Part shown: piece after piece, positions 1 to 7,226 of the stretch | How positions within the stretch are numbered: position 1 is the first letter of the stretch | Layout: each line of letters starts with the position of its first letter | Assembly (NCBI RefSeq): GCF_001420715.1 | Contig: NZ_LJJC01000006.1 | Location: 1 to 47,500 of the forward strand | Origin: Heyndrickxia shackletonii | GTDB taxonomy: Bacteria; Bacillota; Bacilli; Bacillales; Bacillaceae_C | DNA length: 47,500 nucleotides | Direction of reading: 5' to 3' | Notes under the pieces: generated by a model | The model's input: the letters and a program-made list of their open reading frames with translations, nothing else | The model's database searches: none | Told to the model about the DNA's origin: nothing | Program-made: the position numbers and the translations under genes

Positions 1-57
1 ATGTATTAGGCACGCCGCCAGCGTTCGTCCTGAGCCAGGATCAAACTCTCCAAAAAA
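1..57 (-). rRNA. rrs: 16S ribosomal RNA, 5' end only
   Basis: Read on the minus strand, this contains GGAGAGTTTGATCCTGGCTC followed by the conserved helix-1 to helix-3 region (GACGAACGCTGGCGGCGTG), the universal 5' end of bacterial 16S rRNA. The mature 5' end should lie at about position 57. The gene runs out of the window at position 1, so only about 57 nt are present. It is preceded by a canonical rrn leader and three promoters. Confidence 0.97.
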
Positions 58-100
58 GTGTTTGATATAGCTCATTAATTAAAACATTGACGTTTCGTTC

Positions 101-120
101 TGTTCAGTTTTCAAAGATCA
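101..120 (-). promoter_or_regulatory. rrn leader boxA-like antitermination signal
   Basis: The minus strand reads TGATCTTTGAAAACTGAACA, the leader motif that normally precedes Bacillus 16S genes. It resembles the Nus-factor boxA element (TGYTCTTTGAAAA). It sits about 45 nt upstream of the mature 16S end and downstream of all three promoters, as expected for rRNA antitermination and leader processing. Confidence 0.65.
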
Positions 121-155
121 ATTCTCAGTTACTTTTTTTAAGAAGCAACTTTTAT

Positions 156-184
156 ATAATATCATTTTAAATCTTTCGTGTCAA
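156..184 (-). promoter_or_regulatory. rrn promoter P3 (sigma-A)
   Basis: On the minus strand there is TTGACA (179-184), a spacer of exactly 17 nt, and TATTAT (156-161). This is the promoter nearest to the 16S gene. Confidence 0.88.
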
Positions 185-219
185 CAACTTTTTTCATTTC
201 ATCAGAAGCGACATTTAAT

Positions 220-248
220 ATCTTATCACTTCAGAAACATATTGTCAA
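220..248 (-). promoter_or_regulatory. rrn promoter P2 (sigma-A)
   Basis: On the minus strand there is TTGACA (243-248), a 17-nt spacer, and TAAGAT (220-225). The consensus -35 with a slightly weaker -10 is typical of growth-rate-regulated rrn promoters. Confidence 0.85.
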
Positions 249-299
249 CAGCTTTTTAACTTTTATTTTTCTCCGGCCGTTTCTCTTGCCGGTTTTTAT

Positions 300-328
300 A
301 TAATAACACCTATCTAACATTCGGTCAA
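300..328 (-). promoter_or_regulatory. rrn promoter P1 (sigma-A)
   Basis: On the minus strand there is TTGACC (323-328), a 17-nt spacer, and TATTAT (300-305). This outermost promoter starts about 40 bp downstream of the ptsG terminator. The rRNA operon is therefore insulated from ptsG but follows it in the same direction. Confidence 0.82.
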
Positions 329-369
329 CAAAATATACATGGTAAATAAATCCATTCATCCACTTTAAA

Positions 370-404
370 TAAAAAATCCGATCCCCATAATAGGATCGGA
401 AAAA
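370..404 (-). terminator. Rho-independent terminator of ptsG
   Basis: On the minus strand a CCGATCC / GGATCGG stem with a 7-nt loop is followed by ATTTTTTA. It begins just after the ptsG stop codon and separates ptsG from the rRNA promoters. Confidence 0.85.
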
Positions 405-410
405 CATCAC

Positions 411-2489
411 TTATTTAATAGAAATAATATTAGCTTCTTTCAATTCAACAAGACCTTCTTTTTCAATTACTACCGTTTCGCCTTCTTTTAAATTAGTAAA
501 GACAATCGGAGTTATGATTGACGGTACTCTTTCTTTCAAGAAATCGAGGTCTACTTTCATTAGTTGTTGTCCAGCTTCTACTCGCTCACCTTCACTCACT
601 AGTATCTCAAAGCCCTCACCTTTTAAGTTAACAGTATCAATACCTACATGAATTAAAATCTCTCTTCCGGCATCTGACATTAATCCAATTGCATGCTTAG
701 TCGGGAAGACAATGACAATTTTTCCGTCTACCGGTGAAGTGATAACACCTTCTTCCAGAAGAACAGCAAATCCATCACCCATCGTTTTTTCTGAGAACAG
801 TTGATCGGGTACCTCAGTAATAGGCTTGATTTCACCTTTAGCTGGAGATATAAATGATTCATGAATCTGTTTACCCTCAAATCGAAGAACTCTCGGTTGC
901 ACCTCTTCCATTTGCTGTTTTACAACTGAATCAGGGTTTGTTTCTATTTTACGAGGTCTTTTGCCAGAAATAATATCCTTCATTTGCGATTTTAGGGTAT
1001 CTGATTGCGGGCCAAAAATAGTTTGAATATTATTTCCTACCTCAAGAACACCAGCTGCACCTAATCTTTTTAATCGATTCTTATTTACTTTTTTTACATT
1101 CACTACTTGAACACGCAATCTTGTAATACAAGCATCTAGGTTTATAATATTTTCTTTCCCACCCATTGCTTGTAATATATCGTATGGTAAGTCAGACGTT
1201 GTCCCAATTGTAGTTTCTTCTGTATCCTCTTCTTCATCTTCACGTCCAGGTGTTTTTAGATTGAACTTGCGTATTGCGAAACGGAAACCAAAGTAATATA
1301 TGACTGCAAACACTAAACCTACTGGAATAACCCACCACCAGTGTGTTTGTTTATTCAAGACTCCAAATAAAACAAAGTCAATTAATCCTCCAGAGAAAGT
1401 CATCCCAATTTTTACATTTAATAATTGCATCACCATAAAGGATAAACCAGCGAATACCGCGTGGATACCAAATAATACAGGTGCAACAAACAAGAAGGAA
1501 AACTCAATAGGTTCTGTAATACCTGTTAAAAAGGAAGTTAAGGCTGCAGAACCCATAATTCCTGCTATAAATTTTTTATGTTCTGGACGTGCTTCGTGAT
1601 AGATCGCTAATGCAGCTGCAGGAAGACCAAACATCATGAATGGATATTTTCCTGTTTGGAACGTACCAGCTGTTAAATGTTGAACCCTATCTTTAATTTC
1701 TGCCATAAAGATAGCTTGATCACCATGTACAGGAGTTGATGCACCATGTGGTGTATAGGAACCAAACTCAAACCAGAAGGGCGAATACCAAATATGATGT
1801 AAACCAAATGGAACCAATGAGCGTTCAATTAATCCGAAGATAAACGCCGCCAAAGTTGGCTGTGAATTTAACATAAAGTTAGAGAAATGGTTAAGCCCTA
1901 CTTGGATAGGCGGCCAAACAACTAACATGATTAATCCTAAAACAACAGCAGAACCTGCCGTAGCAATTGGCACAAACCGTTTACCTGCAAAGAATCCTAA
2001 ATAAGATGGCAATTCAATTTCAAAGAACTTACTATACATATAGGCAGCAATTAGACCAACAATAATCCCTCCAAACACACCTGTTTGAAGTGTGGGAATA
2101 CCTAGTACTAATGCATTTGCAGGATTCACGTGGTCACCGGTAACATCTCCAAGAGAAAGCCCCTTTGCTACACCCATCGTAACATTCATAATTAAATATC
2201 CTACGATTGCTGCTAATCCAGCTACACCTTCTCCACCGGATAATCCAATGGCAACCCCAACTGCAAATAGCAACGCTAAGTTACTGAAGATTATATTCCC
2301 AGCATTGGCCATTACATCTGCAATATGCTTTACCCATGCTACATCTAATAAGGGAGCTACATTTAAAAGAGTCGGGTTTGTTAATGCTGTACCAACAGCT
2401 AACAAAATACCGGCAGCCGGCAAAATCGCTACTGGTAGCATTAATGCTTTACCGACTTTTTGCAAAACACCAAAGATCTTCTTAAACAT
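411..2489 (-). CDS. ptsG: PTS glucose-specific transporter subunit IICBA
   Basis: This membrane permease imports and phosphorylates glucose using phosphate from HPr. The 692-aa protein has the EIIC-EIIB-EIIA order of Bacillus PtsG. Hydrophobic EIIC covers about residues 1-410, with the sugar-site segment [11 protein letters not shown] near 322. EIIB has its phospho-cysteine in DACITRLRV (Cys454). EIIA has its active histidine in [10 protein letters not shown] (His614). I place the start at the ATG at 2489 ([11 protein letters not shown]) because GGAG lies 9 nt upstream and the protein then aligns with known PtsG N-termini. An in-frame ATG at 2504 has no ribosome binding site. The leader carries a GlcT RAT overlapping a terminator, so expression should be glucose-induced by antitermination. 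glcT lies directly upstream. Identification is very secure. Confidence 0.96.
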   Translation of the reverse strand: MFKKIFGVLQKVGKALMLPVAILPAAGILLAVGTALTNPTLLNVAPLLDVAWVKHIADVMANAGNIIFSNLALLFAVGVAIGLSGGEGVAGLAAIVGYLIMNVTMGVAKGLSLGDVTGDHVNPANALVLGIPTLQTGVFGGIIVGLIAAYMYSKFFEIELPSYLGFFAGKRFVPIATAGSAVVLGLIMLVVWPPIQVGLNHFSNFMLNSQPTLAAFIFGLIERSLVPFGLHHIWYSPFWFEFGSYTPHGASTPVHGDQAIFMAEIKDRVQHLTAGTFQTGKYPFMMFGLPAAALAIYHEARPEHKKFIAGIMGSAALTSFLTGITEPIEFSFLFVAPVLFGIHAVFAGLSFMVMQLLNVKIGMTFSGGLIDFVLFGVLNKQTHWWWVIPVGLVFAVIYYFGFRFAIRKFNLKTPGREDEEEDTEETTIGTTSDLPYDILQAMGGKENIINLDACITRLRVQVVNVKKVNKNRLKRLGAAGVLEVGNNIQTIFGPQSDTLKSQMKDIISGKRPRKIETNPDSVVKQQMEEVQPRVLRFEGKQIHESFISPAKGEIKPITEVPDQLFSEKTMGDGFAVLLEEGVITSPVDGKIVIVFPTKHAIGLMSDAGREILIHVGIDTVNLKGEGFEILVSEGERVEAGQQLMKVDLDFLKERVPSIITPIVFTNLKEGETVVIEKEGLVELKEANIISIK

Positions 2490-2531
2490 AAGTGAAATCT
2501 CCATTATTTATTGAAAATTATATAAGAAAGC

Positions 2532-2611
2532 AAAAAACGCATGAAAAAAGAAGAGTGAAAATAGAGTTAGATTACGCCTGTATCCCAATTTCATTAGTTC
2601 TTTTCTCATGC
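2532..2611 (-). terminator. Conditional terminator in the ptsG leader
   Basis: On the minus strand GCATGAGAAAAG (3' part of the RAT) can pair with CTTTTTTCATGC across a loop of about 45 nt, followed by GTTTTTTG. The stem shares its 5' arm with the RAT. Binding of GlcT to the RAT should therefore block terminator formation, as in the B. subtilis ptsG leader. Confidence 0.75.
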
Positions 2612-2632
2612 CTGATTGAATCAGTAACACGT
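2606..2632 (-). promoter_or_regulatory. RAT: GlcT-binding ribonucleic antiterminator
   Basis: The minus strand reads ACGTGTTACTGATTCAATCA then GGCATGA, almost the same as the B. subtilis ptsG RAT as I remember it. It lies about 115 nt upstream of the ptsG start and downstream of the gene for the expected RNA-binding regulator. Dephosphorylated GlcT should stabilise it and allow read-through into ptsG. Confidence 0.88.
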
Positions 2633-2678
2633 ATTATATTAGATTAGTTCTTGGAAGTGGTTACATTTTACAGCATAA

Positions 2679-3521
2679 CTACTTCAACTTATTTTGAATC
2701 CTTTGTAGATGCATTGTTAAATATACTGCTTCTGCATCATACACTGGCTTTTTCAGCGTTTGTTGCATGATCTTGATTATCTTCCAAGCAAGATTATAGC
2801 TTAAGGGATATTCTTGTTTCAAGAATAGTGTGATTTTATCCGGTTCATTAATTTTTTCACCCTTAATAACCCTTTCTATGGCATAACGTAGATGACGAAC
2901 AAGTCTCATATAGTGAATATCTTCCTTATTTAACTTCATTTGAAATTGCTCTTCAATAATTTGAATCAATTTCGCCACTAACTGAGAGTATTGATTCACT
3001 TCCGATAAGTCCTTATTCGTTACTGCACTATGAATATGCAAGGCAATAAAACCTATTTCTCCTTCAGGCAGTGTAATATTTACGGCGTCATTGATAAAAT
3101 CAATTACTTCTTCCGCAATTGCATACTCTGCAGGATACATCACTTTCGTTTCTGCTAGAAACGGGTTTTTAATCGATAACCCACTCATTAAACGATTAAT
3201 AGAAAATAGGATATGATCGGTTAAGGCGACATGGATATGTTCATTTAAAATAGAAGCTGTTCGTTTTCGTATTAACTCAATGGCTGAAATAATTACGCCG
3301 AGCATATCTTCGTCAATATAAGGCAACAGTTTCTTATATTGTTCCTGTTCCTTTTCATTTGTTAAAACAAACATCTTTTCTACTGACTCTTTAGAAATAT
3401 GGTCGCCCTTTTTACGGTTAAAACCAATTCCCTTGCCAATAAGCACAACCTCATCATATATTGGATGCGTTACAATCAATACGTTATTATTTAATGCCTT
3501 TTTTATAGTAAATGCTTCCAT
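2679..3521 (-). CDS. glcT: Transcriptional antiterminator GlcT (BglG/LicT family)
   Basis: This RNA-binding antiterminator controls ptsG. The 280-aa protein has an N-terminal CAT RNA-binding domain (about residues 1-55, MEAFTIKKALNNNVLIV). Two PRD domains follow (about 65-170 and 172-280). Candidate regulatory histidines are His103 and His162 in PRD1 and His210 and His271 in PRD2. In this family, phosphorylation of the PRDs by the PTS permease switches RNA binding off when glucose is absent. GGGGAG lies 8 nt upstream of the ATG. The RAT and terminator in the downstream ptsG leader confirm the target. Assignment to GlcT rather than LicT or SacY rests on that context and the RAT sequence. Confidence 0.95.
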   Translation of the reverse strand: MEAFTIKKALNNNVLIVTHPIYDEVVLIGKGIGFNRKKGDHISKESVEKMFVLTNEKEQEQYKKLLPYIDEDMLGVIISAIELIRKRTASILNEHIHVALTDHILFSINRLMSGLSIKNPFLAETKVMYPAEYAIAEEVIDFINDAVNITLPEGEIGFIALHIHSAVTNKDLSEVNQYSQLVAKLIQIIEEQFQMKLNKEDIHYMRLVRHLRYAIERVIKGEKINEPDKITLFLKQEYPLSYNLAWKIIKIMQQTLKKPVYDAEAVYLTMHLQRIQNKLK

Positions 3522-3625
3522 TCTTCTTATCTCCCCAGCAGTTTTACCGAAAACTACAATAGTAGCCTAAGTGTATCGAAAAATTTCACTGTAATCAATT
3601 TTGATTACTTCATTCAGAGACAAAA

Positions 3626-3652
3626 TAGAGCCGCGGAATGATCCGCGACTCC
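3626..3652 (-). terminator. Rho-independent terminator of pbuG
   Basis: On the minus strand a CGCGGA / TCCGCG stem with a short loop, followed by a U-rich stretch, lies just past the pbuG stop. It ends the purine-permease transcript before glcT. Confidence 0.75.
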
Positions 3653-3663
3653 CTTTTCTATTA

Positions 3664-4992
3664 TTATTTCAAGAAAATAAAGTAGAGCAAGAAGATAACA
3701 AAGAAGAAGTACATAATAGGATGAATTTCTTTGATTCTTCCTTTTACAATCATCGTAATTGGGTAAAAAATAAAGCCAATCGCAATTCCGGTTGCGATAC
3801 TATAAGATAATGGCATTGCTATCATTGTCAAGAAAGCAGGTACTGCAATTTCAAATTTATCCCATTCAATATGTCTTAAGGAAGAAACCATTAGTACTCC
3901 AACAATGATAAGAGCAGGTGCCGTTACTGGTGCTGTTACTACCGATAATAACGGAAAGAAGAATAAAGCAAGTATAAAGAATGCCGCTGTTACCAATGAA
4001 GCAAATCCTGTTCTTGCACCGGCAGCTACTCCAGATGTTGACTCAACAAAAGATGTTGTAGTGGATGTTCCTAGAACCGCTCCCACCATCGTTGCAATGG
4101 AATCAGATACTAAAGCTTTTCCTGCGTTCGGAAGCTTATTATCCTTCATTAAACCAGCTTGGTTCGCAACCGCAACGAGTGTTCCGGCGTTATCAAAGAA
4201 ATCAACAAATAAAAACGTTAAAACCACGCCGATCATGCTTGTTGACCAAAACGAACTATCTCCAAAGGAGGAGAACACCGCACCAAACGTAGGGCTCACA
4301 CTTGGAACCTTATCTACTACTTTATGAGGTACATCGATTAAGCCAAAAATCATTCCTACTATAGCTGTAATAATCATTCCATAAAAGACTGCGCCTTTTA
4401 TATTTCTTGTCATGAGAATGACGGTAATAAAAATCCCGAAAATCGCAAGTAATGTATCACCATTGGTTAGGTCCCCTAATCCAACAAGGGTTGCATCATT
4501 ATTTACAATAATTTTAGCATTTTGCAATCCGAGGAAAGTTATAAACAAACCAATACCTGCACCAACCGCATGCTTTAATTGAACAGGAATCGCGTTGATA
4601 ATTTTTTCACGTAATCCTGTAAGTGTTAATAGGAAGAAGAAAACTCCGGAAATAAGAACTGCTCCAAGTGCATGCTGCCATGGAATATGGCTTCCTAACA
4701 CAACACTGTAAGCGAAAAATGCATTTAATCCCATTCCAGGCGCTAAAGCTAAAGGATATTTCGCTAAAAGTCCCATAATAATAGAACCGACAGCTGATGC
4801 AATGGCTGTTGCTACGAATACAGAACCTTGATCCATTCGCATCGCATCCGGCAAATCTTTAATACTAGAAAGAGATAATGTTAATGGATTGATGACTAGA
4901 ATATATGCCATTGCTAAAAAAGTTGTTAAACCGCCCAAAAATTCTTGACGATAACTTGTTCCCAGTTCCCTGAACTGAAAATACTTTTGCAT
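3664..4992 (-). CDS. pbuG: Hypoxanthine/guanine permease PbuG (NCS2, AzgA subfamily)
   Basis: The predicted product is a proton-coupled purine base importer in the cytoplasmic membrane. The 442-aa polytopic protein has about 12 hydrophobic segments. AzgA-type motifs are visible: the N-terminal TSYRQEFLGGLTTFLAMAYI, the PGMGLNAFFAY loop, FVDFFDNAGTLVAV, and the STTTSFVESTSGVAAGARTG segment. AGGGGG lies 8 nt upstream of the ATG. The gene follows a guanine-type riboswitch with a terminator, and a PurBox pair lies further upstream. This fits repression when guanine is plentiful and PurR control. Its position after guaA matches B. subtilis guaA-pbuG. Specificity within the PbuG/PbuO group is inferred from this synteny. 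Confidence 0.93.
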   Translation of the reverse strand: MQKYFQFRELGTSYRQEFLGGLTTFLAMAYILVINPLTLSLSSIKDLPDAMRMDQGSVFVATAIASAVGSIIMGLLAKYPLALAPGMGLNAFFAYSVVLGSHIPWQHALGAVLISGVFFFLLTLTGLREKIINAIPVQLKHAVGAGIGLFITFLGLQNAKIIVNNDATLVGLGDLTNGDTLLAIFGIFITVILMTRNIKGAVFYGMIITAIVGMIFGLIDVPHKVVDKVPSVSPTFGAVFSSFGDSSFWSTSMIGVVLTFLFVDFFDNAGTLVAVANQAGLMKDNKLPNAGKALVSDSIATMVGAVLGTSTTTSFVESTSGVAAGARTGFASLVTAAFFILALFFFPLLSVVTAPVTAPALIIVGVLMVSSLRHIEWDKFEIAVPAFLTMIAMPLSYSIATGIAIGFIFYPITMIVKGRIKEIHPIMYFFFVIFLLYFIFLK

Positions 4993-5033
4993 GTGTATTT
5001 CCCCCTATAATTTTTCATTTAACTATGCTGAAC

Positions 5034-5065
5034 TAAAAAAACGCTTCGGTATCCACCGAAGCGTT
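5034..5065 (-). terminator. Riboswitch expression-platform terminator, pbuG leader
   Basis: On the minus strand AACGCTTCGGT pairs with ACCGAAGCGTT and is followed by a run of T. A competing antiterminator can form between the aptamer P1 3' strand (about 5115-5127) and 5066-5077, which read TGACTACGAGGCA and TGCCTATAGTCA. Ligand binding should therefore favour termination (an OFF switch). Confidence 0.85.
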
Positions 5066-5115
5066 TGACTATAGGCATATGTATAGATAGAAAGAAAAAA
5101 TCCCCTATCACAATT

Positions 5116-5186
5116 GCCTCGTAGTCAAGCCATTTACGGTAGCTCGGTAGAAACTCTTGGGCCATATTCCCAACATTATACGACAC
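5116..5186 (-). ncRNA. Purine (guanine-type) riboswitch aptamer, pbuG
   Basis: The minus strand shows the purine aptamer in full. It has a P1 stem, P2 (TTGGG/CCCAA) closed by loop AATATGG, J2/3 with GTTTCTACC, P3 closed by a loop containing CCGTAAA, and J3/1 GACTACG. The base that decides ligand choice (position 74 in xpt numbering) is C, which indicates guanine/hypoxanthine rather than adenine. Confidence 0.93.
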
Positions 5187-5247
5187 AATATTAATGATTA
5201 ATTAGTACATTTGTATCATACCAACGGCTATTCATTCTGTCAATAAA

Positions 5248-5291
5248 AAATACGAACGTTTTTATATTTTTTTATACTTACGTTCGTATTT
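5248..5291 (-). promoter_or_regulatory. Candidate PurR operator (inverted PurBox pair)
   Basis: Two copies of AAATACGAACGT(T/A) are arranged as an inverted repeat (5248-5260 and 5279-5291) with 18 bp between them. They resemble the B. subtilis PurBox consensus (AWWWCCGAACWWT, paired, 16-17 bp apart) with one deviation from CCGAAC. The site lies upstream of the pbuG riboswitch. pbuG belongs to the PurR regulon in B. subtilis, so PurR control of pbuG is the simplest reading. Confidence 0.6.
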
Positions 5292-5350
5292 ATGCTATTT
5301 TTGTTAAATTACGTTTTTATTTGTCTTTATTAACGCTGTTTGTTGATCAA

Positions 5351-5389
5351 CAAATAATAATGGGATGGGGGACCAGTCCCCCATCCCAT
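5351..5389 (-). terminator. Rho-independent terminator of guaA
   Basis: On the minus strand TGGGATGGGGGAC pairs with GTCCCCCATCCCA across a very short loop and is followed by TTATTATTTGTTG. It lies 15 bp after the guaA stop. The GC-rich stem is unusually strong for this genome. Confidence 0.85.
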
Positions 5390-5403
5390 TCAAGGAATTT
5401 GAT

Positions 5404-6957
5404 TTATTCCCACTCAATAGTTGCTGGTGGCTTGCTTGTAATGTCATACACGACACGGTTGACATGTGCTACTTCGTTGACAATTCTAGTAGAGATAACT
5501 TCTAGAACATCCCACGGAATTCTTGCCCAATCAGATGTCATACCATCAATAGATGTTACGGCACGTATACCTACTGTGTAATCATAGGTACGGGCATCTC
5601 CCATTACACCAACACTTCTAATATCAGGAAGCACGGTGAAGTATTGCCAGATTTCACGATCAAGTCCAGCTTTTTTAATCTCTTCTCGCAAAATATAATC
5701 TGATTCCCGAACGATCTCTAATTTATCTTCAGAGATGGCACCAAGAACACGAATACCTAATCCCGGTCCAGGGAATGGCTGTCTCCACACAATTTCATCT
5801 GGAATTCCAAGTTCCGTACCTAAAGCTCTTACTTCATCCTTGAACAAAGTATTTAACGGCTCAATTAATGTGAATTGCATGTCTTCTGGTAATCCACCGA
5901 CATTATGATGTGACTTAATTGTTTGTGCAGTTGCAGTACCGCTTTCAATAATGTCTGTATAAAGAGTACCCTGAGCTAGAAAATCAATGCCTTCAAGCTT
6001 TGTAGCCTCGTCATCAAATACATAGATGAATTCATTTCCGATAATTTTACGTTTTTTCTCAGGATCTGAAACTCCCTCAAGCTTGTTTAAGAACCGATCT
6101 TTCGCATCTACTTTGATGACATTCATATGGAAACCTTCCGCAAATGTCTTCATGACACTTTCTGCTTCTCCTTTACGAAGCAATCCGTGATCAACAAAGA
6201 TACATGTTAATTGATCCCCAATTGCTTTGTGAATTAACACAGCTACAACAGAGGAATCAACACCGCCGCTTAAAGCACAAAGAACTTTTTTGTTCCCTAC
6301 CGTTTCACGGATTTTTTGCATTTCTAGCTCTATGAAATTCTCCATAGACCAATTTGCTTCGCATTCACACACATGGAATACGAAATTCTTTAGCATGTCG
6401 TTTCCATAAACAGAATGCTGCACTTCTGGATGGAATTGAACCGCATATAGGTTTCTGGATGGATCACTCATCGATGCAATGGGACATGAAGAACTAGTTG
6501 CATTTATAGCAAACCCTTCAGGTGTTGCTGTTACTAAATCACCATGGCTCATCCATACTACTTGCTCATCTGGCAGATTTTCAAAAAGCTTCGATGGTGA
6601 TTTGACCTCAATTTTAGCTTTTCCGTATTCACGGTGCTGCGCAGGCTCTACTTTTCCACCAAAATGTTGGGTCATCAATTGCATCCCGTAACAAATACCT
6701 AAAACCGGAATGCCTAAATCGAAAATAGCATCATCACAGTGGAATGCATTTTCATCATAAACACTGTTAGGACCACCAGAAAAAATAATCCCTTTTGGAT
6801 TCATTGCTTTAATTTGCTCTGCAGTTAATGTATGAGGATGAAGCTCACTATATACACCGAACTCACGAATTCTTCTTGTGATTAATTGATTGTATTGACT
6901 ACCAAAATCTAATACAACGATCATTTCTTGATTTTGCATGCTTACATTTTCTGTCAT
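5404..6957 (-). CDS. guaA: GMP synthase (glutamine-hydrolysing)
   Basis: GuaA converts XMP to GMP with ATP and glutamine, the last step of guanine nucleotide synthesis. The 517-aa protein has an N-terminal class I glutaminase domain with nucleophile Cys89 (GICYGMQLM) and the His174-Glu176 pair in QFHPEVQHS. The ATP-pyrophosphatase P-loop follows (SGGVDSS, 228-234), then the C-terminal dimerisation domain ending in [16 protein letters not shown] lies 8 nt upstream of the ATG. A guanine-type riboswitch with a terminator precedes it, implying feedback by guanine. Length and motifs are normal. Confidence 0.98.
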   Translation of the reverse strand: MTENVSMQNQEMIVVLDFGSQYNQLITRRIREFGVYSELHPHTLTAEQIKAMNPKGIIFSGGPNSVYDENAFHCDDAIFDLGIPVLGICYGMQLMTQHFGGKVEPAQHREYGKAKIEVKSPSKLFENLPDEQVVWMSHGDLVTATPEGFAINATSSSCPIASMSDPSRNLYAVQFHPEVQHSVYGNDMLKNFVFHVCECEANWSMENFIELEMQKIRETVGNKKVLCALSGGVDSSVVAVLIHKAIGDQLTCIFVDHGLLRKGEAESVMKTFAEGFHMNVIKVDAKDRFLNKLEGVSDPEKKRKIIGNEFIYVFDDEATKLEGIDFLAQGTLYTDIIESGTATAQTIKSHHNVGGLPEDMQFTLIEPLNTLFKDEVRALGTELGIPDEIVWRQPFPGPGLGIRVLGAISEDKLEIVRESDYILREEIKKAGLDREIWQYFTVLPDIRSVGVMGDARTYDYTVGIRAVTSIDGMTSDWARIPWDVLEVISTRIVNEVAHVNRVVYDITSKPPATIEWE

Positions 6958-6982
6958 TGGACATCCTCCATTATTAGAAAAT

Positions 6983-7034
6983 AAAAAAAACTAGAATTCC
7001 CGCCTTAAACAACAATAGAAGGCAGAATTCTAGT
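6983..7034 (-). terminator. Riboswitch expression-platform terminator, guaA leader
   Basis: On the minus strand a long stem (ACTAGAATTCTGCCTT with AAGGCGGGAATTCTAGT) is followed by TTTTTTTT. Its 5' arm contains CTGCCTTC (7018-7025), which can instead pair with GAAGGCAG overlapping the aptamer P1 3' strand (7111-7118). This gives the antiterminator/terminator choice of a ligand-OFF switch. Confidence 0.85.
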
Positions 7035-7113
7035 TTTTGTAAAATAGCAAAAAAACACTAAGGCTGTATGCAAATTGCAACTCCCTTAACACAAAAACGG
7101 TAGAATAAAACTG

Positions 7114-7182
7114 CCTTCATAGTAAATCATTTACGGTGATTTGTAGAGACTTTTGAACCATATTTTCAAAATTATATGAAGT
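7114..7182 (-). ncRNA. Purine (guanine-type) riboswitch aptamer, guaA
   Basis: On the minus strand P1 is CTTCATA/TATGAAG. P2 (TTTGAA/TTCAAA) has loop AATATGG. P3 (AAATCA/TGATTT) has loop CCGTAAA. J3/1 is ACTATG with C at the specificity position, so guanine-type. J2/3 reads GTCTCTAC instead of the usual GTTTCTAC. The changed base is, by my numbering, U48, which points into solvent in known structures, so binding is probably kept. Confidence 0.9.
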
Positions 7183-7226
7183 GCAACCTATATTTTGTAC
7201 CATTGTATACTTGATTGTGGTTTGGG

